This document shows positions 5,810-12,906 of a DNA stretch of 16,463 bases, piece after piece. The DNA comes from B120-G9 sp034659895 (lineage in GTDB: Bacteria > Zixibacteria > MSB-5A5 > GN15 > FEB-12), in contig JAYEIF010000102.1 of NCBI GenBank assembly GCA_034659895.1, positions 1-16,463 of the forward strand. Direction: 5' to 3'. The position numbers and the translations under genes are program-made. Below the pieces are notes generated by a model. That model was not told where the DNA came from. It saw only the letters and a program-made list of their open reading frames with translations, and did no database searches. Position 1 is the first letter of the stretch. Each line of letters starts with the position of its first letter.

Positions 5810-8698
5810 ATGGTGCGCTATTTAACTCACTTATTTATCCGTGTCGTTAAGGTTAGAGCTTTGGGATTAAAAAAAGATAAACATATTTTTATCTATCTCG
5901 CGACGGTTATGCTGATACTTGGTATTCTTGGGGCATCGCCAGTTGGAGCACAGTATTATTTCGGAAAGAATAAGGTACAGTACACTCATTTCAACTGGCA
6001 GGTCATGTCAACAGAACACTTCAAGATTTACTTCTACACAGCGGAGACAGAAGTCGCTCAAATAGCAGCCCGCTTGGCAGAGGATTCTTATCGACTGCTT
6101 GCAACAAGGTTTAACCACGAGATAAAAGATAAAACCCCGCTAATAATCTACTCCTCCCCTAACTATTTTTCTCAGACCAATGTTATTTCGGGATTGCTGC
6201 CAGAGTCGGTTGGAGGATTTACGGAGTTTATGAAAGGCAGGGTTGTTGTGCCTTTTAACGGCTCCTATCATGAACTCGACCATGTCATACGTCATGAAAT
6301 GGTGCATGTATTTACCTTTGATAAAATAGAGCACGTTTTGAAGCATCGGGGTCGAATGAAATCGGCTCATCCACCTTTGTGGTTCGCCGAAGGGATAGCG
6401 GAATACTGGTCAAAAGAGTGGGATACCAACGCTGATATGTTTACCAAGGATATGGTAATCAGTGGACATTTGGTCGGAATCCCGGATATGTATAAAATTC
6501 GCGGCACCTACTTTATGTATAAACTGGGTCAATCAATCTGCGCATTTATTGATTCAACCTATGGTCCTGACAAGCTTATGATGATTTTCGATGAATGGCA
6601 TAAGGGACACACGTTTGACAGGGTTGTAAAGAACGTTTTAGGAGACGATCTGAACGAACTGTCGCGCAAGTGGGAATACAGTCTCCGTAAGAAATATTTA
6701 CCAGAAATTGCAGAACTTGGTTTGCCTGATATGGAATCTGACCGCGTCACTTGTGATGGCTACTCGGTTAAGGGAGTCCCTATCATGTGGAACGATGGCG
6801 ATGGTTTGAAGGAGTGGGTCATATTCAAAGCCAATCGTATGGGGTATTCCGGAATCTACATGACTACAGCAAAAGGGGAAAGAAAAAGGCAGGTGCAGAC
6901 ATTACTTAAGGGAGAACACTCATCGGATTTTGAATCGCTCTATCTCATGCGCTCAGGAATAGATGCCAATGATTCCGGTCTAATCGTATTTTCTTCAAAA
7001 TCCAAGGGAAATGATGTCATCAATCTTTACGACTTAAAAAAACGTAAAGTCATTGACCGCTATGTATTTGACAGTCTATCCGCTATCCGTTCGCCGCGAT
7101 TATCACCGGATGGTTCTCGGGTTGTATTCTCTGGTATTCACCTGAGCGGATTTTCCGATCTGTATATGCTGTACCTTTCTGCTGGCAAGTACCAGTCTGC
7201 TGGTAAGTACCAGAAACTTACACATGACATCTACAACGATTTGGATCCGGTTTTTTCTGCTGATGGTAACCGGATTGTTTTTGCCTCAGATCGGAATGCT
7301 GACGGACGCAAAGGAGCCACAAATCTATACGAGTACAATCTGACCGACTGTGCGATTTCGCAACTCACGTTTGGTCCATATCGTGACCAGTCACCTGATG
7401 CTACAGAAGCGGGAATTTATTTTTCGTCTGATCGCGGAGGGACTTTCAATCTGTTTCTCCTCGAACACGAGGGCAGATTAACACAACAGTCATCGTATGT
7501 AACGGGAGCTTTTGATCCCAGAATTACACCGGACGGAAATCACCTTATCTACACCGGCTACCAAAACATGACTTTCCAAATCTACCGTATGGAGCTTCCA
7601 CCAAAGCCGGATAAAATAACCCAGCCGCTGGCTCTTTCACAGAAGTCATGGAAACCAGCGAAAATTGCTCCAAAATCCAAGCACAGTTCAATAGAATACA
7701 ACACTGACTATTCACTCGATATTGCTCAATCGAGTATAGGCTATGATCCGGTTTATGGCTCTCTCGGAGGATTTCAGATGGCTGTCTCTGATGTGCTCGG
7801 CAATCACGCTTTCTATTTTCTCCTTTCTAACACAGCTGAAACCAAGGACGAGTTTCTTGAATCATTCAATGTTGGCATTACTTATGTTAATAAAGAACAC
7901 CAGCTCAACTGGGGTATTGGCGCATATCACATCTATAACGAATACTTTAACGAGTATGATGGTTTCTTTGATAAACGCGAGGCTGGCGCATTTCTATTAC
8001 TGAGTTATCCCTTTTCCAAGTTCCACCGCCTTGACCTGACCACTCTTGCCGCCTACAACCATCGTTACCGTAGATATGGCCGGTATGATAGAGAAGCCTT
8101 TCTCGGAACACACTACCTAAGTTGGATATATGATAACACTATCTGGAATATATCCGGGCCAATTGAAGGCCGACGGTACAATTTTACTATTGGTACTTTA
8201 AATAGAATTGAAACTTTGGAACATTTTAGTCGCATGGCGCTGACGGATGTTAGACATTATTTCCGCCTTGGCAAATCTTCAGCCATTGCTAATCGTCTGT
8301 TTGCATATTCTTCCACAGGAACCGAGCCACAGAGAATCTATCTCGGCGGTAGCTGGTCATTTAGAGGTTACGACCGCCATGATTTCTACAATCGTAATGT
8401 CCTTTTCTCCTCCACCGAGCTAAGATTCCCATTGATTGACAATCTTATGATTAAGTTCCCCTTTGGAGGAATAGGTTTCAGGGGAATTCAGGGAGCGCTC
8501 TTTTTCGATGTTGCATACGCTTCAGATGAGAGATTCAGCAAATTCAGATATGATAAGTTACTTGGATCGTTCGGTTCAGGTGTCAGGGTGGCTTTTGGCC
8601 GTGTTGTGCTGTTGCGTTTCGACTTCACCCGTACCACTGATTTTAATACCGTCAGCCCAAATACTGATTTTGACTTTTACTTCGGATGGAATTTCTAA
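5810..8698 (+). CDS. Envelope fusion protein: gluzincin-type peptidase, TolB-like beta-propeller, Omp85-like barrel
   Basis: A 962-residue exported protein. A hydrophobic signal segment (about 26-42) ends at a likely cut after VGA (47). Residues about 55-300 resemble a zinc metallopeptidase: HEMVH at 162-166 and WFAEGIAEYW at 191-200, where E194 is the expected third zinc ligand of the gluzincin clan. Residues about 320-610 contain PD40/TolB-type blades (SPDGSRVVFSG, FSADGNRIVFASDRN, ITPDGNHLIYTG). The last 340 residues are strand-rich, with GGSWSFRGYDR near 846 resembling the VRGF/Y motif of BamA/Omp85 barrels, and a terminal WNF, the usual outer-membrane signature. No strong ribosome site precedes 5810, and the n-region is long (about 25 residues), so a later start such as TTG 5861 is possible. 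It overlaps the BamB-like gene by one base. Substrate and activity are unknown. Confidence 0.85.
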   Translation: MVRYLTHLFIRVVKVRALGLKKDKHIFIYLATVMLILGILGASPVGAQYYFGKNKVQYTHFNWQVMSTEHFKIYFYTAETEVAQIAARLAEDSYRLLATRFNHEIKDKTPLIIYSSPNYFSQTNVISGLLPESVGGFTEFMKGRVVVPFNGSYHELDHVIRHEMVHVFTFDKIEHVLKHRGRMKSAHPPLWFAEGIAEYWSKEWDTNADMFTKDMVISGHLVGIPDMYKIRGTYFMYKLGQSICAFIDSTYGPDKLMMIFDEWHKGHTFDRVVKNVLGDDLNELSRKWEYSLRKKYLPEIAELGLPDMESDRVTCDGYSVKGVPIMWNDGDGLKEWVIFKANRMGYSGIYMTTAKGERKRQVQTLLKGEHSSDFESLYLMRSGIDANDSGLIVFSSKSKGNDVINLYDLKKRKVIDRYVFDSLSAIRSPRLSPDGSRVVFSGIHLSGFSDLYMLYLSAGKYQSAGKYQKLTHDIYNDLDPVFSADGNRIVFASDRNADGRKGATNLYEYNLTDCAISQLTFGPYRDQSPDATEAGIYFSSDRGGTFNLFLLEHEGRLTQQSSYVTGAFDPRITPDGNHLIYTGYQNMTFQIYRMELPPKPDKITQPLALSQKSWKPAKIAPKSKHSSIEYNTDYSLDIAQSSIGYDPVYGSLGGFQMAVSDVLGNHAFYFLLSNTAETKDEFLESFNVGITYVNKEHQLNWGIGAYHIYNEYFNEYDGFFDKREAGAFLLLSYPFSKFHRLDLTTLAAYNHRYRRYGRYDREAFLGTHYLSWIYDNTIWNISGPIEGRRYNFTIGTLNRIETLEHFSRMALTDVRHYFRLGKSSAIANRLFAYSSTGTEPQRIYLGGSWSFRGYDRHDFYNRNVLFSSTELRFPLIDNLMIKFPFGGIGFRGIQGALFFDVAYASDERFSKFRYDKLLGSFGSGVRVAFGRVVLLRFDFTRTTDFNTVSPNTDFDFYFGWNF
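7178..7213 (+). repeat. In-frame 18-bp tandem duplication (SAGKYQ twice)
   Basis: Two adjacent 18-base units differ at one base and encode residues 457-468 as SAGKYQ twice, at the end of a propeller strand. The second unit contains the inverted repeat CTGGTA-AG-TACCAG. Confidence 0.9.
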
Positions 8699-9855
8699 TG
8701 ACTCGCTTCTGGTTTATATTTTTGAATTTATGTTTTGTTGCAACAATCTTTGCAATGGGTTGCTCACCTAATTACAGGCTACCAAGAGAAAATGCAAAAC
8801 AATCTTCAGCCTGGCCTTTCTATCGAAGTGATACTCAAGCCACAGGAAGTGCTCCCTCAGGGAGTTTCCCTGGCAAATTGGAGGTTATCTGGAAACGAAG
8901 CGAATCCGGAAAATCGGCTGGTCCATTGATTCTATCTCACAATGCTCTCGTATATCCCTCAGCCAGAAAGCGAATCAAATTCTTTGATGTTTTGAGCGGA
9001 AAATTTCTCGGAAAGATAAAAATCAAAGGGGTGCCGCAAACTGGAGTAGTTATTTATGATAGTCTGGCTTTCTTTGGTGTTTCACCAAATCGAAACAGCC
9101 TTTACTGTATAAATCTCTATAATGGAAATACGGTCTGGCAGAACTGCGTAAAGGATGCTCCAGACGGGTCGATAATACTAAATAATAGACTAATGGTCGG
9201 ATCCAGAGATGGTGTGTTGACCGCCTATGATCTGGAGACCGGTAAACAGGAGTGGACATTCCATACTGATGGCAGGTTGACAGCTCCTGTTGCAGGTTTT
9301 CAAGATATGCTGTATCAGGGCGATGATAAGGGAAACCTATATGCTCTGTCAGCTATCGACGGCACTCTTCAGTTTCGGGTTGCTCTTGATGGACCTCTTG
9401 TCAGCGCACCTGTATTGTCCGAACTGTTGACAGTAGCTGATATGACCGGGAAAGTTTATGGTATTGACCGTAAGAACGGACAACAACTCTGGAAAAAGGA
9501 ACTTGGCAGCTCTATCTGGAGCGCACCAGCTGTCTCTGAAGCCACTGTATTCATTGGTTTGACCAGCGGCTATTTAGTGGCTCTGGATGCCAGAACGGGT
9601 GATGAACAATGGCGTTTCCGAACCGAGAATGTGGTTCGTGCCGCGCCGGTAGTGGTTGGAGAGTATGTACTTGTGGGAACACTAACTGGCAAGCTGTTTT
9701 GTCTGAACACTGCTGATGGAAAGCTGATTGACCAGTATCAATTGAGTGGAACTATTAGATACTGTCCTGTTAGTGATGGAAATCGTGTCTATGTGGCCAC
9801 AGAATCTGGAGTGATAGCCTGTTACGGAGAGAAAAATAATGAAGAAACCCAATAG
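8698..9855 (+). CDS. BamB-like PQQ-repeat beta-propeller lipoprotein
   Basis: A 385-residue protein starting MTRFWF, with a hydrophobic leader and a lipobox-like AMGC whose C22 would be lipidated; this predicts anchoring to a membrane facing the periplasm. The body is a run of PQQ-type blades: NGNTVWQNCV, ETGKQEWTFHTDG, KNGQQLWKKELG and RTGDEQWRFRTEN, each with the characteristic tryptophan and followed by an AP(V/A) turn. Its length is close to E. coli BamB (392). BamB is the propeller lipoprotein of the outer-membrane barrel-assembly complex. The start is chosen because TAATG couples it to the preceding Omp85-like gene; an ATG four codons earlier lies inside that gene. A general PQQ-propeller protein not tied to barrel assembly is possible, but the neighbour makes an envelope role likely. 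Confidence 0.85.
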   Translation: MTRFWFIFLNLCFVATIFAMGCSPNYRLPRENAKQSSAWPFYRSDTQATGSAPSGSFPGKLEVIWKRSESGKSAGPLILSHNALVYPSARKRIKFFDVLSGKFLGKIKIKGVPQTGVVIYDSLAFFGVSPNRNSLYCINLYNGNTVWQNCVKDAPDGSIILNNRLMVGSRDGVLTAYDLETGKQEWTFHTDGRLTAPVAGFQDMLYQGDDKGNLYALSAIDGTLQFRVALDGPLVSAPVLSELLTVADMTGKVYGIDRKNGQQLWKKELGSSIWSAPAVSEATVFIGLTSGYLVALDARTGDEQWRFRTENVVRAAPVVVGEYVLVGTLTGKLFCLNTADGKLIDQYQLSGTIRYCPVSDGNRVYVATESGVIACYGEKNNEETQ

Positions 9856-12055
9856 AGAAATTACGGAATCAGTACTCAATACTAATTTGAATGAACTCGC
9901 CAATAACCTGATTCGGGAAATGGCTATGGCCTGCCGAAAAGTGTCTATCTATGGACATAATCATCCAGTATCTTCCAAAGCTATGGGGAAGCCGTTCTTT
10001 GCTTTCACAAAACTATTTGATTTTAAGAGATTTGTAACTCTAAACTTAGAGCGCGGGCATCTTTTTACTATTGGCATTCGCCTTAAGGAATCAGTTTTTA
10101 CCGAAGAGATAGTTCGCTATATGCAAATACTCGAGATCGACTCCCTGCTTTTCAGACCAGAAATGAGTGTGGATGATCTGTCACAGTTTATCTGCCGTTT
10201 TGTAAAAAAAATCTCGCGGACAGACCAGAGTCAAATTCTAAGCACATTTCTTAAAAATTCAGATATTGATACCATAGAAGCAAATTCCAAATTATCTTAT
10301 GACCTGTTTGAAAATAGTCAACTGGTTTTAGGTGATATTGAATACGATTTCTCAGTTCACAATATGGCATTGCGTCAATTGGGAGACTCTCTTGAGTACC
10401 TTATCAAAATACAAACAGATGGTGAAAGCATACTTGATTCACTGGATATTGATTTCTCGTATGACATTGTGCAGTATTTACTTCCGGAAAAAGCAATTTC
10501 TTTACCGCCGGGTGATATTCAGAAAGCATTACTTGATACACTCGAAAAGCTAAAGAAGGATACCCCTGACAGCGATGAATCAATTGACTTCAAAGAACGC
10601 TTTCGTTCTTTGTGGAAGCTTCTGGAATATCACCCGCAACGCGAAAAAATTATCTCTGCAATTGAAGAATTAATGGATGACAACCGTTTTATGGCTGATA
10701 TTGTTGAGGAAACCGGAGACTCTATCACAGCAATTAAGTTTGAGTCCCGTGACCAGATTGACCAAATTCTGAAAGAGTGCCTTGAAAGCAATCCGCGATC
10801 ACTTCCCACACGGAAGCTTGTAGATGCATTTGAGCGCTTGATTCGCACAGGCCAGAAAGTCAAAGCAACTGAGACGTTTGAGCTCCTGATTGACTTACTT
10901 GGAGCAACAGAGGCAGGAGAACGCGGGCGAGCGCTTGATCTACTTGTCGCTCTTGTGGAATCCATAAGCTTGTATAGCGACATAACAATACTCGAAAATC
11001 TTATCAATCGAATTGGCAAGGGACTAAGCTCGCGCAAAGAATCGTTTGAGTACTCGGAGCTAATCTGGCGAGTGCTCGAAAAGTGCCTTAATTTACGTCG
11101 ATATGATCTCGTCTCAAAACTGGCAATAATGATAGGTGGTTACCGATTCGTCGAAGATGGAATTACGATATATGAATCTGTTGCTGTCAAAAAGGTCATA
11201 GAAAATATCAATCGTAAGGATATCATCTCAACCATGATTGATGATATGATTTCCGGCAATGCAGAAACTGCTGGATATATCCGTGATGCCCTCATTGCTG
11301 TTGGTAATGAGGAAGTGGCATCAGGTTTATCGAAAATCATTTCCCATCACTCACGGCGTGTGAGACAACTTGCACTGAAAATTCTGGCTGAACTTGGAAA
11401 GGCTACACTTTTCGTGTTTTCCGGAGTTCTAAATGATGATGCCATGTTCGAACGGAATAATAATCGCAATGAACTTTCAGATGCCAAATGGTATGTAATA
11501 CGTAATTCTATCTTCATCCTTGGTCAAATAAAAGATCCGGAAGGAATAGCTCCATTAAGACTGCGTATGAATGATAGTGATGTGCGAGTCAGACGAGAGA
11601 TTGTTCGCTCACTTGAGAAAATCGGCGGCGAGGATGCTTGTGATATGTTGATATTCATGGCTGAAGATTCTGACAAGAGCATCCGTGAAAGTTCTGTGAT
11701 TGCCGTGGGACTAATAGGTAATGAAGATTCGGTTCCTATGTTGATAAACAGTATGAAAAGAAAGCCATCAATTGCCTGGCGAGGAATAACTGTTCTCGGT
11801 CGGCTCGGTGGAGAAATCTCGAGAGATTTTCTGTCTCAATTACTCCACGATGACGATTTACTCACTGATATGGCTGAAGGAGGAACCTCTCGTGAAGAAC
11901 TTAGATTGGCTACAGTTACTGCACTTGGGAGAATCGGGGACAAGGCTTCAATCGAGAGACTTCACGAATTCAAAAATTCTATATCAATTACACAGAAGAT
12001 GCTAGGTCGCTCATCTATCTATAAGACAGTAACCGAGATTTTATCTCGGAACTGA
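9839..12055 (+). CDS. HEAT-repeat protein with conserved helical/alpha-beta N-terminal module
   Basis: A 738-residue protein with no signal peptide or membrane helix, so probably cytoplasmic. Residues about 15-125 form a module with YGHNHP near 39, a strand pair around LNLERGHLFTIGIRL and the segment LEIDSLLFRPEMSVDDLSQF; I associate this pattern with N-termini of signalling and HEAT proteins in FCB and delta-type genomes, from memory only. The middle is helical. From about 470 onward there are recognisable HEAT/PBS units, with RVRQLALKILAELG, VRVRREIVRSLEKIG, SIRESSVIAVGLIG and LRLATVTALGRIG as second helices. Such arrays are protein-binding scaffolds. GGAG (9826-9829) lies 9 bases before the start. 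The gene begins 17 bases inside the preceding lipoprotein gene. Partner and function are unknown. Confidence 0.85.
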   Translation: MKKPNREITESVLNTNLNELANNLIREMAMACRKVSIYGHNHPVSSKAMGKPFFAFTKLFDFKRFVTLNLERGHLFTIGIRLKESVFTEEIVRYMQILEIDSLLFRPEMSVDDLSQFICRFVKKISRTDQSQILSTFLKNSDIDTIEANSKLSYDLFENSQLVLGDIEYDFSVHNMALRQLGDSLEYLIKIQTDGESILDSLDIDFSYDIVQYLLPEKAISLPPGDIQKALLDTLEKLKKDTPDSDESIDFKERFRSLWKLLEYHPQREKIISAIEELMDDNRFMADIVEETGDSITAIKFESRDQIDQILKECLESNPRSLPTRKLVDAFERLIRTGQKVKATETFELLIDLLGATEAGERGRALDLLVALVESISLYSDITILENLINRIGKGLSSRKESFEYSELIWRVLEKCLNLRRYDLVSKLAIMIGGYRFVEDGITIYESVAVKKVIENINRKDIISTMIDDMISGNAETAGYIRDALIAVGNEEVASGLSKIISHHSRRVRQLALKILAELGKATLFVFSGVLNDDAMFERNNNRNELSDAKWYVIRNSIFILGQIKDPEGIAPLRLRMNDSDVRVRREIVRSLEKIGGEDACDMLIFMAEDSDKSIRESSVIAVGLIGNEDSVPMLINSMKRKPSIAWRGITVLGRLGGEISRDFLSQLLHDDDLLTDMAEGGTSREELRLATVTALGRIGDKASIERLHEFKNSISITQKMLGRSSIYKTVTEILSRN
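12033..12049 (+). terminator. Hairpin at the end of the HEAT gene, possible terminator
   Basis: CCGAGAT-TTT-ATCTCGG is a perfect 7-bp stem with a 3-base loop just before the stop at 12053-12055. A T-rich but broken run (TCTATCTTTTATTC) begins about 13 bases later, so it is not a classical intrinsic terminator. Confidence 0.3.
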
Positions 12056-12126
12056 TAAGATTCTATCTTTTATTCTATTCTCTAAAATTCATTATTAAAA
12101 GATTACTATCGCTCCGACAATAAACC

Positions 12127-12201
12127 GCCATATCGGCAGAGTAACTGCCATATTTGCATTATTGTAGCGCCTATATGGCAGTATAAATAAGCCGTTATGG
12201 C
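12127..12201. repeat. Nested 75-base palindrome built from GCCATAT motifs
   Basis: The outer arms GCCATATCGGC (12127-12137) and GCCGTTATGGC (12191-12201) pair at 10 of 11 positions. Inside, ACTGCCATAT (12144-12153) and ATATGGCAGT (12173-12182) pair perfectly over 10 bp around a 19-base loop. The core GCCATAT or its complement thus occurs four times. It may be a paired operator, an RNA structure or a small mobile-repeat remnant. Confidence 0.7.
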
Positions 12202-12308
12202 AGACAATGCTTCGCCGTAATTGCCCGCCTTAGCTAACTTGTTGATAATACACTCCTTATAAATCTTGGCACACTATTTGATATAAGTACGAGCAGATGT
12301 TAACAAAA

Positions 12309-12324
12309 CCGGATGCGAATCCGG
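12309..12324 (+). promoter_or_regulatory. Leader hairpin with GNRA-type loop before hsp20
   Basis: CCGGAT-GCGA-ATCCGG, a perfect 6-bp stem closed by a GCGA tetraloop (GNRA class), is flanked by A-rich single-stranded-looking sequence 37 bases before the hsp20 ATG. It does not cover the ribosome site, so a classical RNA thermometer is not supported; mRNA protection is possible. Confidence 0.4.
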
Positions 12325-12361
12325 AAACAAAACTGGAAACAAAAAAACAAGGAGAACTAAA

Positions 12362-12793
12362 ATGAGACACTTAATTGCAACACCAAATCGAGTTACTCGA
12401 GACATTGACAGCCTGTTCAACAGCTTCTTTAACGTCCCTTCATTTGAAAACAATGAAGAAGCCGAATTTGTACCGCGTGTCAATATCGAGGAGACCAAGG
12501 ATGACATCTCTCTGACCTTTGAATTGCCGGGGATTAGCAGGGACAACATCAAAGTTATAGTCAAGGATGATATCCTGACTATTGCTGGTGAGCGAAAGTC
12601 TTCTAAGGAAGATAAGGATGAGACTTTCATCCGTCGGGAGATTTGCTCTGGAAAGTTCAGTCGGTCATTTACTCTTCCGGAGACAGTCAACCCTGAATCA
12701 GTTAGCGCTGATTTCAACAATGGTCTTCTGCTCGTGAAGCTTGGCAAAAAGGAAGAAGTGAAACCGCGCGAGATCGAGGTCAAAATTAGCTAA
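12362..12793 (+). CDS. hsp20: Small heat-shock protein, Hsp20/alpha-crystallin family
   Basis: A 143-residue ATP-independent cytoplasmic chaperone that binds unfolding proteins and keeps them refoldable by DnaK. The N-terminal arm contains DIDSLFNSFFN. The alpha-crystallin domain runs from about residue 37 to 133, with FVPRVNIEE, LTFELPGISRDNIKV and the conserved A-x-x-x-N-G-L signature (ADFNNGLLLVKL). The tail IEV near the end is the I-x-I/V anchor used in oligomer assembly. The start has AAGGAG 7 bases upstream. A terminator-like hairpin and then dnaK follow on the same strand, consistent with a stress-response cluster. Length and motif order are normal for the family. Confidence 0.96.
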   Translation: MRHLIATPNRVTRDIDSLFNSFFNVPSFENNEEAEFVPRVNIEETKDDISLTFELPGISRDNIKVIVKDDILTIAGERKSSKEDKDETFIRREICSGKFSRSFTLPETVNPESVSADFNNGLLLVKLGKKEEVKPREIEVKIS

Positions 12794-12842
12794 AGGCGAG
12801 ATATTATCACAATACCGGTGCACATAAGCAATCCTTATTCAC

Positions 12843-12872
12843 AGAAAGCCGGCCGTCATCGACCGGCTTTCT
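12843..12872 (+). terminator. Rho-independent-type hairpin between hsp20 and dnaK
   Basis: AGAAAGCCGG (12843-12852) pairs perfectly with CCGGCTTTCT (12863-12872), with two further inner pairs. The 3' arm is T-rich (CTTTCTT), but no long T run follows. It lies 49 bases after hsp20 and 34 before dnaK, so it could end or attenuate the hsp20 transcript. Confidence 0.55.
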
Positions 12873-12906
12873 TGCGAGTGTTAATGATAAAGAAAGGAGA
12901 TAAAAA

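Larger units (their letters stand above)
12056..12361. other. 306-base non-coding leader region of hsp20
   Basis: There is no credible open reading frame here. The region contains a nested palindrome (12127-12201), a small GCGA-loop hairpin (12309-12324) and a purine-rich ribosome site AAGGAG (12349-12354) 7 bases before hsp20. AT-rich TATAAAT (12258-12264) and TATAAG (12282-12287) could be -10 boxes, but neither has a well-spaced -35. No CIRCE or good sigma32 site is visible. Confidence 0.6.

Noticed and set aside
10630..11037. A 135-codon minus-strand open frame inside the HEAT gene
   Set aside because: Serine/arginine-rich antisense of helical coding sequence, with no start signal.
12240..12290. 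Sigma32 or sigma70 promoter for hsp20
   Set aside because: TATAAAT and TATAAG lack -35 boxes at proper spacing; TTGGCA (12266-12271) has no -10 at 16-18 bases.
12274..12783. A 169-codon minus-strand open frame opposite hsp20
   Set aside because: It is serine/leucine-rich antisense shadow of the well-supported Hsp20 gene and has no domain-like pattern.
12858..12884. CIRCE operator before dnaK
   Set aside because: GAGTGTTAA (12876-12884) matches the right half at 8 of 9 bases, but the left half at the required 9-base spacing matches only about 3 of 9.
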